64,000 bases of DNA from Eudromia elegans (lineage: Eukaryota > Chordata > Aves > Tinamiformes > Tinamidae), in NCBI GenBank assembly GCA_003342815.1, contig PTEX01000003.1:3256567-3320566 (forward strand), given 5' to 3'. A program made the position numbers and the translations under genes. Below the pieces are notes generated by a model. It was not told the DNA's origin and searched no databases. It worked only from the letters and a program-made list of their open reading frames with translations. This document shows, one piece after another, positions 1 through 13,500 of the stretch. Position 1 is the stretch's first letter. Each line of letters opens with the position of its first letter.

Positions 1-2374
1 CCTAAAGACTCTTCATCATCATAAGTATTTTACAGAGATACTCACCTCTTCTTTATATCTCCATCTTGCTGAGAAAAAAAATTTTACCTTGCCAAGTATT
101 TAATTTTTGAAATAACTTTGAACTCACCCTTTTCATTGAACCTGGCTCACATGCAGCATGAAAATATTTTTTCAGATGAGTCACCACACTGCTGTTTTGA
201 CCTTGCAAAAGCTGAGATGCCAGGGGGACCACACAGCTCAGTTAGTGCACCTCCTTCTTTACTGGGCTTACGTACACACTATACAGCATGCTGTACCAGG
301 GCCACTTGTGATCTGATATGATCACATTATGTTGGCCTACTAATACTCATGTTGGCTACAAAAAAAGAGTCATGAGGGGGGAAATAGTTGTTCTGCTTTT
401 GAGTGTAATGTTTTTTAGCTGTGCACTGAAACCAGTACATCTTTTCATAAGTTTATACAAGTCTATGCAGCACATTCATCATACAATATATTACTGACAA
501 TTAAAGATGGAAAAAGACTGATTTAAGTATCTTGCACTTCCATAGAGCTAGAAATAAACACTTTTTTTTTTTAAAAAAAAAAGGACCATTCTATCATTCT
601 AATTTTAGAAGAAAAATCTTTAATTGTGGCATATAAATAATTTCAATACAATAAAATATTTATATTTCTTTCAGCTACAAGTCTGCTATGATGGAAAATG
701 GTTGAGATCAGTTAGATCACACTGGACCTAAAGTCAATCAAAATTAAAATGTTAATGCTCCAAGAAGATGTCAAAATGCAACACAAAATTTTATCTTTGA
801 AATATACATATATGAGTTAATCTAAATAAATTAATAATGTACACATTTGCTTAAGAATTCAATCAGACAAAACATTTGAAAGAGTTTATTTTATTTTGGA
901 TAAAATGCATTAATTTCCTTACACTACACAAGTATCAAAATGTTTATCATTTGAACCCTTACGGTTTATACCAACATTAGCAAACAGTGTTTTTCACAAA
1001 AATTATTGATATTTTACAAAACAAACATTAGTTTTGTAAACTACCATAAGATGATAGCAGTGGCCATGACCTTACAAGAACTACGTTCCTATTTAGATTT
1101 ATAACCACGAGCTTTCTATATCTGCACAATTCTGCTTAATGTTAACTTTAAGTGCAGGCTATTAATTTCTCAAACATGTGGCTGTCTCATAAGTCCAGAA
1201 GTAAAACATGTTCATTAAAGATATGTGAAAAAGTTCCAAGGGAACTGCCAAAACTAGCATAATTATGAAAATATTTAACACTGGAACCAACTGAAATCAC
1301 ATTCTGTATATAGACTGCAGTGATGTCATAGCAAACTCCCAGCCAACGCGCACTAAAACTACCGCGCTCTAATAAATCCAGCTCGCACCAGATGACAAAC
1401 GTTTTAAAGCTAAAGTAAAACTTATATTGGAGATGGGAAAGGAGCTGTATTCTAAATGTGCTACTAACTAGAATCATAATATGGTAGTTGATAAAGTGTC
1501 CATTCATTTTAATAGTAGTGAGAGTTACTGCAAGTCACAACAGTAGCAAAATAAAAATACGTATGATGTACATAAAGGGCTGATTTTAAAAGAAAACAAC
1601 AGAAATTTACTAAAATGTTTTCTTATTCCCTTATGCTGATATTATAAGTAAAGCTTAGATAGCTTCAAAGTTAATATATGAGTGCAATTTACTAAGACAT
1701 CAGGGCTTTAAAAAAAAAAAAAAAGTGCTGCACAATCAGTCCTCGTTGTTTTTCCATTTTGGCAAAAGTTTCAGACCAGGTACTCTGCTGAAATGTTTTT
1801 ATAGATTAGTATGGCTACATCTACAACGATGCAAGTCATAAATAACATGCCAATGACAGCTAGGCTAATAAACTAAAATACAAGTTCCTCAGTCAATTTT
1901 CTATTGAAATAATCTATATAAAAGAGTTATTTCAAGGTCTAGGCAAATTACCTTTGGCTGAATATATCCTAAATAAGGCTTATTATGATCTTTCCTAATA
2001 GATAAGGTTATCCCAAAATCATTTTTTTGTATTTAAAATGTATTCTTTTTCTCTTTACAGACACACTCTTTAAAATTTTGGAAAAAAAAAAATTAATGGG
2101 TAAGACCTCCCAAATGTCTGCTGAGAATACTTTATGGTAGAAGAACGTTCTCTCTTGGGGATCACATAGGTATGTATGCAGACATTGGCCTCGTGCTCTC
2201 ATGAAACCAAATTAGGAAGCTAGTAGCATTTTGAAAACTGTAATAGATGTGCATTCCTATTTACATGCTGCATATCTTAAACTGCAGCATGAACGAAGGC
2301 GGCAAATGAGGAATCTATTTCCTGCTAGTGCCTGGGTACTGCAAGGCTGACTGAGCATGTTGCTGCCTATTACA

Positions 2375-3060
2375 TGGGCCTCACAGGAACTCCCTGAAGT
2401 CCAACAAAAGCAAATGCCAAGTCTGCACCCGAGGTGGAGCTTCTCCATTCAACGGGACAGGCTGGGGGCCACATGGCCAGAAAGCAGCTCTGCAAAGTGT
2501 CACAAGGCTCCCCACAGAGGGCAAGCTGAATACAACTCAGCAGGGTGCCCTTGCAGCAAAGGAGGCCGATCGCATGTTGAGCTGTACTAACAAGGCGGAG
2601 GCCAGAAGCCTGGGGGAACGATGCTTCCCCTCTCTTTGGTCCTTGGGAGACCTTGCATGGAGTATTGGGGCCAACCTCCTGCTCCTCAGCACAAGTCACC
2701 CCAGAGTGAGGCTGGTGGAAGACCACAAGGGTGGTGGAGGCAGAGCACAGAGTCACTCCAGCTGAGGAGGCTGAGGCCAAAAGTGTTATTCAGTCTGGAG
2801 AAAACAGCCAAGGGGCCATCTTACTGCTGCCTACAACTGCTTCCTGGGACAGTACGGAAAAGATGGTGCCAGACACTTCTGAAAGGGGCACATAGAGAGG
2901 ACAAGACACAATAGACACCAAATGTAATGGTTGGGAAGCCTTTTGACCCGGAGGGGTGCTCAAGTACTAGGTGAGGCTGCCCTGCGTGGCTGTGCAGTGT
3001 GCATCCTGGATATGGCAGGGACATGCTCTGCACTTGGCTGGACGCTGTCCTGAGCAGTCC
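2375..3060 (+). mobile_element. CR1 LINE relic, old and 5'-truncated
   Basis: A GC-richer block inside AT-rich intron that follows the CR1 consensus order as I remember it: the segment around 'aggctgggggcc...gaaagcagctctgca', then 'gtgcccttgcagcaaagg', then 'tggagtattggggcc...ctcctcagcacaag', then the 'gctgaggcc...ttcagtctggagaaaa' region and an 'aggggtgctcaag' piece. This covers the end of the reverse-transcriptase frame and part of the 3' UTR. The frame is heavily decayed and no clean 3' tail is visible, so it is old. It is inserted antisense to VPS13B transcription. Confidence 0.8.
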
Positions 3061-6000
3061 ACTCGAACTGTGTCACTCTGCACAGGAGGCCGGAGGAGAT
3101 CTCCCCAGAGACCAGCCCAAACTACCCTATCAATCTCCTATTTCCATGGAAAGATAAAATAAAAACACATAACTAAAGGTTTTGAAAGGGCATTTTTTAG
3201 AAGATTATCCCATATATTTAACCAGAATTCCATTTAAGTAAACATTGTCAAGTAGTTGCTTTTGAAAAAACATCAGCTTATGTTCCACTGCTAGGTATTT
3301 GTCAATACAGACCATCTCCATACACCAATTTGGAAATTCATTACCACTATCATTAATGCTACCCTCCTCTGTAAATTTGCAATATTTCTGCTGGCTAACA
3401 TAAGTATTACTTACAGAGAAATGAGCAACTTTGCTTTTGGTATTAACTCTTACTGAAGTATTGGGCAATTATCCTGCAAAGGGTGAAATTACTGAGGCTG
3501 TGTCAAAGTGAAATATGGGATCAGCAAATTAATTTCTCTAATGAACTGCAAAATAAATATGCAAAAACCCTAAAGTAGAGAAATAAACAATTTGAATTTA
3601 TAACATCTGTAAATCTCTTGGAAAGGTTAAGTTGGCAGTTTAATTCCCACAGCCTAAAATGAATTAGTTGCTTTATATGACAGAACATACATATAAATAT
3701 ATTCAATAATCACATTTACAAAATAATATTAATTTACAAAGTAAAAGGGCAAAAGAACTATTATTAAATCGTCTTTCCATTTGTAAGCTTGAAAAAAGGA
3801 TTATATTGACTGATGATCAATACAGAACATATGAGCAGCACAAATAGTTGACTCAAGTGAGAGGATATGCTGACATACATATAAACAATGTTTAAATCAG
3901 ATTTTGGTCACTAATTCAGAGTAATTACTAAGAGTAATTACAGAATAATTAATAAGGATCTGTCTACTGAAAGGTAGATGGATTATGTACACACACACAT
4001 ATGCTACCTGTATGAAATTATTCAAGATGGTCTACTGTCTTTTACTACTGTAAAACCCAACCTTAAATCTCTTCTAATAGGCAAAAACTTAACTCAGAGT
4101 CCAGTAAAAATAACTTACTTTGGGAGAGCCAAATGAGAAGCCAGATGAGAAGACTGTGGAAGAGAACTTTTTCTTCTGTACTTAAATGTTTTTCAGTACT
4201 ATTTCACACAGAAATTGGCAAAATCAATTCTTAAATTATGTATCTCGCTACTAAGGAGAAATACTAGGGAATTCTGGGCAGAAGCACATTCATTAGCCTA
4301 GTTAAGAATAACGTAACAGGGCAAGCTGAAGCAATTAAAAAATAATTTAGCAAGGCACTAGTCTGGGTTTGTTCTCCTTGTCGCATATGATCTCAGATTG
4401 GCTTATGTCAGATTCCCATAATCAAGCAACAGTGACCCACAAAGCACACACGTACTACTTGTACTGAGTAAAGGGGTTAAACTTATCAGTGCCAAATTGT
4501 AAGCCACATTTTGTAACTTCTGTGTTAACCTAGGCAACGTATTCTGAAACAGAGGTACAAGCTACAAATTTGTGAGAAAAAACGGAGGCAGGCTGGAAGG
4601 CTGCAACAGCAGCCCAAGGGAAACCCAAGTCGCTTGCAAGAAGCGCAATGCACCAACCCTGACAGATCTGCACCTCTGCCTACAGATTCCTGGGGAGTAA
4701 CAGCTCCCTGGGATGCCCCCACTGTTTTGACTACCTGATCATCAGAAATATTTGAGAGTAAAAGTCTTGTAAACAAAAGGAGCTATGTCTGAAAGACTAT
4801 GGGGATAAGGCCATACAACCAAAGACATGGAGAGCTGCTTGTCTTTCTGCAAGTGCTCCTCGGTCTCCCCCAAAATATACCCAGTTTCTCAACACTCAAG
4901 ACAGTGTGACAAATAAACTGACTTGCAAGTCTTTTTGATGTGTTGTTCAAATATTTTCTTTCTGTTTTGAGAAGTTATATTATTATCTGTTAATTGACCA
5001 TCCAGTAAAGTCCCTGATACATTTACTGTGCTTTAAAAAAGATGAGGTCACCCACCATATTGAAAGTGCTATCTGATAGAAATAAATAATTCAGAGTTGC
5101 TTTTCCACAATTTCTCCTAGGATAAGCCTTTCAAGATTTCACTGTTCCTCGTGTTACAGGAAGTTTGCCCAGTGCTTTGGTTGGAGTTGTGCTGTCATTC
5201 TGCAGTATTACTCTGATTTTGTTTGATACTTAGTCATGGCTCAGGACTCCACTGTGCTAGAGCCCTCAAAGCTACATGGAAGAAAATAACCAACAGTAAG
5301 AAATGTTACAAGAAAAACTGGCAGCTCCCTAAGATGCGACATTTCTGCAGTGAGAAGTATGGGAAGAATAAAGCGCACTTCCCAAGTGTTTTGTCCCACA
5401 AAACTCCAAGTGGATAGTTCTCATACCAGGGTAGCCTGGAAGGAGGTACACAAAAGGAAGAGGCCAGCAAGACTGGTGCTCTGCAGATGAATACAAGGTA
5501 CCCTGTGCATAGGACAACTGTGGATGCATCTTTCAAAGCCATAAGAGGCAGTGGATCAGTATCTTGTTCCTCCTGCCTACTCAGAGTCTCTATATATAGA
5601 AGAAAGAATGGCTGAAACGGTTTGCTAACTGAAGGATTAGGAGGAAGGACTGACAGAAAACACACAAAGGAGAAGGGATTGCAAATACAAAAAGGAGAGA
5701 GATGAGAAGTGACCTGCATTATTTTTGTTCTTTTCTGAGCAAAAGAGAACACATTTGAAATACCCATATGAGAAAACTCTAAGACAGTTTGATTCTTCTG
5801 CACTCATTCAGCTTATTCTACTGCTGAGGATCTACTATAGCCACCGAGCCGACCAGCAGCAACTTAACAGATCCTTTTTACTCTTGTGCTCATAATCGAA
5901 GTAACAGTAAATTACTTAAGCAGTAACTTAAGCCAGTTTACACTTCTGGTGTGATATTTTGCAAGATACTTGACGTACTCTCAGCAGAGTTCCCCTTTGC

Positions 6001-7521
6001 CTTTGACATGCCCTTTAAAGCCCTCTCCACATGTGGCTTTAACCTTCCTCTCTCTTCTGACATTAAGGTTGATATGGTAATAGATGTAGTGTAAGCACGG
6101 TATTTACCAGAGACAGAGTTCGCTTTATACACATTCTTATACCAAATCATGTTAGATGATCAAGAGTCCTTCTGGTATCAAACATATTTGTTCCTGCCAA
6201 CATGAATCATCTCCAGAATTTCTTTACCTCAAGTCTGACCACTAATTAGTGCCAGAAAGCAAAGAGTAACAACCATTGAGAAAGGCAGGTTCAGTATTTT
6301 GAGAAGAATGACAGATCATCACGCTAACTAAAACATACTAGTAGAATTAAAAATTCAAGTCCTCATTTAATACTGCATCTTTCAATACACAGTATCAAGT
6401 TCACAGAAATCTGCAAGTCACAGCATGGTTGGTCTTCTGACTCAGCAAAAGAAAAACATCGCAGACGCTGCTCTTATTTTTCTCTTTCACAGACACTTCT
6501 TAAATTTCTGCAGTAAAACTGAAGCATGGGATTGTCTCTGTATAGGAATTTAAAATGATCAAAATTTACTAAATGGTTTATTATATATAAGCTCTGTAGA
6601 TTTACCAAAATAGTTGGACAGAGATGTGAAAAGAACTCTGAACAACAGCCAAACCAACTAGCATGAAGAACTCCCACAAGCATCTCACAGCAATACTTCA
6701 ATCAGCTACAACATACCAAACTGAAGTACACACAGAGCAGTAAATCTCAACTCTAGTGTTCCTAAATGCTGAAAACAAAAGAACAACAAAAGACATGTGA
6801 CAGTCAATTTTAATTTGGCATCGAAACAATATATTCTCTATATTAAAACCTATTTGCTTAGATTGCTACCTTTCAAGCCATCAGAGTATCTGAAGGAACA
6901 ATATTCAGAAACTAGATGCCAGTATGTGCTTCAGATCCATCCAGCTGTTCTTGATGTAACATAGGGCTGCACAAGATAATGCAGTAAGCCACATACAATG
7001 TGTTCAAGCAGTTCTGACAAGCAATCAAAGGTGGTGTTAACAATTTACCTCGCTAGCATGGCCCTCTTGCCCCTGGCCCTTCTTCCCATTTGGGGGACAA
7101 CCTTCTGGTTGTGTTGGTCAACCACAAAAAAGTAGAGTTGCAGGATTAACATTATGCTCTCATTTTAATAGTTACCAACACCTAAGGGATGGAGAGTGTT
7201 AAAAGATTCAAGCCATTTAAACTTTTCTGGAAGGTAGGGTTTTTATAGGTGTATTACAAAAATACTATGAAGTGTCTGACAGAACTTTGTATACAGTTGG
7301 TAAAATATGCTCTGGAATAGAAGTGAACAGTAAAAGCAGTTATATCAAACAACGCATTCTACAGAACTGTGCAAACTACCAGGGACTCACAGGTGATATA
7401 AGGATGAATAGTCTTCTTTTTTTTTCACATAGCAAAATAGAAGTCTTTATTAGACAATTCTAAGCACTCTATCCCTGATTAACAAGCCAAATGAAAACAT
7501 CTTGAAATTTCCACTTAGAAA

Positions 7522-7534
7522 GGGGGGGGGGGGG
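7522..7534. repeat. poly(G) run of 13
   Basis: Thirteen consecutive G, followed shortly by another five-G run, inside AT-rich intron 3. Likely a length-variable site. Confidence 0.9.
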
Positions 7535-10500
7535 TGTGCTGGGGGAGGATTAACTGTGTTCTTTTTTCTAAATTTTCAAAATTTAGAGATTCTTCCAAAT
7601 GTTTTATTAAAAAGATTAAGCAAATCTGATGAAATCAAAATCTGAATTTTGACTACATAAATTTAAGCTCAAAAACACAGTACTTTTTTTTGGTCAAGAA
7701 AGCACTTCCAAATATCATAAACATTTAGCTTATGAAAGTTTTGTTTTTCCTCCAATTAATCTCCCTTCTAATATCTACATCAGTTTAAGTTGGGATTCAG
7801 TATTTTTTAAAAAAAAAAAAAGGAGCAAAGACTTACAAATATTGATACAAAATTACAATGCAAAATTGTAATTGTTGGTGCTGTGATGGCGAATATGTTT
7901 ACACATTGCTTATCTACTTATCTTGTAAATGTGATATCAACCTCTTTAAAACTCAAGTCTTGCTTTCCTCTAAGTAAAAAAAAATTACACAACAAATTCA
8001 ATGAATCCACATTAGTATTAAAAACGAAGTATCAACTAAAACACTGTGTGCATGTAAGTGAAAAAAGTGACTGGGGCAAGAAAGGCAAGTTAAGAAAAAA
8101 TACAGTATAAGCTCAGACAGCAGAAAACAGCTCAAGTGGAAAACTGTATACTATGACATGCTATAAAGTAGCAAGTAACACAAAAAACATTCAGAAGTCA
8201 AACAAAACTGAAACACCTTCCTTCATCACGCAAGATAACATAAAAAAAGGGAAAAAAGAATTTCCTTAAAAATAGATTTATCAATATTTGACAGAAATTG
8301 TGTTTTCATAAAAAATAGCAATAGAGAAATAACTGAGCTATGTATAGAATGCTCTTTATCAGTGATTTTGGATCACACACATTAGATGTGAATCTCAGTT
8401 ATATAGAGTTCACTTGTTTTGCCTTTATTGACGACAGACGTGCTTCAATAATCTACATATGCCTGACAAACTACAATTTTATTAGGCACATTTATCAGTG
8501 TAATACTCTTAGATGTGTAATAAAAGAAGAAAAGAGTATGTTGACCTTGAACTAACAGTCCTGAGGAGGGAAAGTGCAGAATAAAATTTCAGATTTCAGA
8601 TGAAAACAATTGCTGCCTGCACTTCAGCAGATAAAAGGATGTGCATTGTAAAACCAATGCCACCCAATTGCTTTCAGCTTTTATATGGATACATCCACAG
8701 TTCATTTTTGTACAAGTCAAGTAAAGTAAAACATCCTTAACAGAGCAGGAAATGAAGTTTTATTCATTGCACAAAATAAATCAAAAAAAGTATAATGTTT
8801 GTTGATGACAATGAAACCACTAGCATATGCACTTGGGACTCTGATCTATTCTGTCCACCAGATGCTCCCTCCTGGTGGAAGGCTGGTAAGAAGAATTAGA
8901 AAGTTCACTGCAGCTTAAACAGATTTTTCTCATGCTGTTAAGTATTTTTCTAAAGTTTTACTGCAGAATCTCAGTGTTCATCATGATTGTAAGCAAATAT
9001 CTCGGATGATCCACCTATGGCCCACAGGCTTTATGCAGTGCGGCAAGACAATTCATCTGGCTTGCTCCCTGTGGCTTCCTCCCCTCAGAGGCTCAGCTGC
9101 ACCACAGATGACTGCGCTGGTGGAGGCAGCCTCTTCTCAACCATCATTTTAACCAGCAGGCTCATAGCCTTTCTCCATTCAGATAATGAGCCTGTATTTA
9201 TATGCAGACTGGGAAAAGGGCTGAAGGGCTTCCAGGGAAGACGACCACTTCCCACCACCAGTACAATGCATTTAACCCCAAGTCCCATTACTGTCCACAT
9301 ATGAGGAACACATGGGAAAGAACAGTCAGGAACAGTCTAATAAGCTGCAAGTTGGCTGGAGTGGACAGCACACTCCTATACTCCCCTTTCCCAAGTCCTC
9401 ATCAGACGCCAGGGCGGGCAAGCTCCAGGTCAGACAGCCTAAGCACCTAGAATTAACAAACATGAAGGAAGGCAGAGACTTGCAGAAAGCTTTAGACCTA
9501 CAGTCCAGGTGATCTGCACATACAGAGGGCGTCTCAGAGGTCATGACACACAACCCTCTCCCACCAGTCATGAAAAAACAAGTCAGGTGTAGCCTAACAC
9601 AACCACTTCTCATAACACACTGCAGTTGATTAGATTGATCCCAAGACCACTCATTTCAGAAAAGTAGGGAAAATATTGCGGTTCTTCAAAGAATAGTCCT
9701 AATTATCAATACAGTTATAAAAATATCAGCACTAACTAGCTTTAGGCCTAAATAATCTTAAGCAATTACACATTACTACTGCAACAGTAGCTGTTTGCTA
9801 CTTCGAGGAATGCTACAGCAACCTAAAATGCTGAGCGTTGCTGACAGGCTAACAAAAAGCTCAAGATCTTTGCTATCTAATGCAATCAAAATACACCCTC
9901 AGCTTTAACTGAAGATATTTACAAAATAGTTCCAAACAATTGTACATGACAAATGTATTACCCAGCAAGAGGGCAAAGCAGCTTTCAACTACTCATCCTC
10001 CAGTAAAGTGCAAAGCATTAGAAACTATATTGAAAATGAGGGGCAACAACTCAGAGTATTGATAGCTCTTTAGACTCTGACCCTTTGGTAGATGAGCCTC
10101 TTAGACACTGACTAGTCCAAAACCAGCTAGAACTTGGGTAAACAGAAAGGAGGGTCTCAGTAAGCGGAGCTGACAGCCTCAGACCATGGTCTCCTATCAA
10201 GTGAGAGGCAGAGCCATAAAAATGACCATGCTAGAGTAGGGGAGAGCAGCATTTCTTGATGAACTTACCAAGTTTGTCTTCTCCAGAGACTATATATTTA
10301 CTGAGAAGATGGCTAAGACCATGACATTGCTAACAGCACAATACAATTTCCATGTGGTCAAATAGACCAAAAAAGATAGGACAGTAATTTTCATTCAGAA
10401 AAGTACAGCCTTAAAAGTGAACATTTATCCATTCTACTGGAAAATTATCATTGTAAGTGTTCAAAATAAAACATAACGTACACCACGTGTGTGTGAAAAT

Positions 10501-13500
10501 TATTTAACATGAAGCTTTGCTTAAGCCTGAGTGTTCTATAGGTCACAGCCAGTGAGTAGGAATGATATTTTCTACTCAAATTTAGCAGCCATAGTACGTA
10601 GGAAGTTGTAATTGATTACATATCATATATACATCATCCTTTTAGAAAGGGCATCACTCTTTCCAAAGGGAACAATCTATAAGTTTGAAGCATATTTCAT
10701 ACTTAAAAGAATTAGGATTTTTTTTGTCTATAGGAATTTTAAGATGCCTTTTCCAAAGGAGGATAAGAGAGAGCTTTTTTTACCCACCACAAAAGTCTGA
10801 TAATGTCTACTCTTAAATAGAAGGTTTTGCTATAATGAGGAGCTAAAATACATCCCAGCAAATTTAGCTATGCTTTAATCTACCAATAACTAAGGATAAA
10901 CTACTTCCTCTCTAAGGAAATATTTTTAAATGCATTACCTCACCTCACTCCCTGTTAAACCATACCAACCCAAATGTTTCCCCCAGCTACATGAAACAAA
11001 CCTGGATTATAGAGGCCCAATTTTGATGTCAGATGGATTGGAATAACTATGGAATTACTCCAAAGTAAGCCCCCTAAGGTATTCCAGACCAATGCCAGGG
11101 AAAGCAGAATCAGAATCTGACCCTGGAGCTGGAGAAAGTATGCCAAACGTGAGCAAACCCACCACTCTCTACCTAGACACCAGTAAAGTTAGCAGGATCA
11201 CTCAGCATACAGAACTACATCACATTTTCCTCCTGTATCTACACAAGGTAACAGTTGTCCTCTATCTTCTCAAGAGAAATGTACCACTTGCACACTGTGT
11301 TCAGTTTACATTCAAGAAAACAGGTTTACTTATGCAAATACTAAAATATATTTAAACACCAATATCTACTTGTCCACTTGCAGATTAAAGAAAAACACCT
11401 CGTTTGAATTCTGCTATCAGTAATCAAGTTCATCAGACAGGGCAGAATTATACTGTCTGCAAACTCAGAAATAAAAGCTCTGAAACTTTTCAAAGCTCTG
11501 CTTTGAAACGTCACTCGAGCAAAGACACTACGGCTGCCCTTGGTTCTGTTCCTAGGGGCTCCTTTTCAAAACTCAAGAACACAGCCCATGGTATCACCAC
11601 CAGTCGCCAACACACCAAATTGACCACAGCAGAGGAGATCCCAAACTCCCTTTTTCTAGCTCATGCTTCATCATAAACAGACGAAAAACTGCTACTCATC
11701 TCAGGTTTCAAGTTGACACAAAATGCTTTCAAAACAAGGTCCTTCAAGGGAAAAACAAATGCAATCTGTAGTACAGTTGTGTTCACGATGTACAAAACCA
11801 AGGCAGGAAAATGCCTCCAAGGGATTGTAATGGGCCAGTTGCCTCACACTAGCACACCTTGGTCTGTGACACATGCCCAGAACTATACCTTAACACAAGT
11901 CCTCAAACGTGGCAATTTTGGCTCATCTGCTTGGCTTTTTTGGTAATATAGTTTCCTAACATATAAAATTGCAAACACTGCATCTGCATCATGTTTTTAA
12001 GCATATAGGCTCTCAGTATACTTGCATATTTCCAGAATCATCATATAATAATGCTCACGTTGCTAACAAGACTCTGTGCCATTTGCCTCACTAATTTCAA
12101 AGCAATATATTTTTATCATACATGACATTACATGCAGCATTTGGCTCATGAGATTGTGCCATTTTATTCACAGTCACTCTACCGCAATTCCTAAATAAAG
12201 TAGTTACTAGTTTCCCTGAGATTATTCTAAACGCAACAGCTTATTAAACTCTAGTGCATCTCCACCCATGACCTGATGAGGTAGACATGTTGCTTCAGAC
12301 GTAATATAACCTTCAAAATCCATACTAAAAGTATGAGACATGGACAAAGCCTGGTCTTCAAGGGTATCTAACTCTAAGCAAACTTCCAGGAGACCTGGGC
12401 AGCCCACATCTGGCCATCTTCAGGGCTGAAGAGCACCCTTCTTGAAGAATTTTTCTCCAAAATGAACACTGAAAATTTCATTTTAAAAAACTGTGTATAT
12501 ACACACACCTTCACACTCATAAACATGCCAGAGACTGTAAATAACATGGATCTGCATCTGAAATATGTTAGCATATGCAATTACCACTATTGCTTATGAG
12601 AGGTATTAATAGTTCATTCTGTCTACTCACCTGTTGACAATTTATTTGAAACCATCCAAACACAAATTTCAAAAGATACAGCACCAGAATTTACTGAAAG
12701 CAATTCCTGTGCACTTTCACTCAAACCTGCCACAAGTTAGAGCTCTAAAGCAAGCCCATAAGTACTGCATTAATTCTAGTGTCTAATTATTCTCTCTACT
12801 ACCTTTACTAAGACTCTGGTTTGCTACTTGTAATCCCTTCAGTTCCCTGGGGAAAGGGCAACTCTTACCTCTGGAGAGGTAAGGGAGATAAGAAGGAATG
12901 AAAATAAAATTTAAAAAAGAGAGAATAGAGTACCAGGTAGTAGCATACCAGCTATTTACAGCTATTTATATTTCATTAGATTTTCTAAACAGTGCTTTCC
13001 CAAGAGTTCAACTCAGTGTTCAGTTTCCTGGTTAAGTCTGCAGCCTAAAATTCCCTTGCATGTCTTCTTTTCCTTTGCTCCCCACACAGCAAATTCAGAT
13101 CTATAAACATAAAGACTTTTTATCATACACAATCACAAACACTTCTGTGGTCTTCAGCCTTCTAGTGTTTAAAAAAGATGTAAAGATGCTCCACGAAATA
13201 ACATCAGAAAGCAGAGGAAGGAAAAAAAGTTTGATCTGTTTGCAGGATGTGTGACAGTGCCTCCCCACAAAACAGTCTGAAACTGGCTCTTCAGTACCAC
13301 CAGTCCCTTATTAAATGTGGTATATTAGGGAAATTATGACTTTGTAAAGCATCTGTTATACCTATATACGATATGCACAACTTACATCTCCTGTGCCAGC
13401 CTTTCCTCCTAACCAAACCATACTGGGAATCAAGTTAGTCAGACCAGAAGTAGTCCTTAGAAATGTGTGCATACATATGTGTACAAATACATACAAACAC

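Noticed and set aside
2281-2330. Plus-strand KLQHERRRQM-like coding texture
   Set aside because: Very short, stops soon after, on the wrong strand for VPS13B and not tied to any splice sites.
2370-3033. Overlapping frames of 60-136 codons on both strands
   Set aside because: They lie in the decayed CR1 relic and do not form a host protein.
7851-7873. 9-bp perfect inverted repeat (AATTACAAT) with 5-base loop
   Set aside because: Short AT-rich palindromes of this size are expected by chance in intronic DNA.
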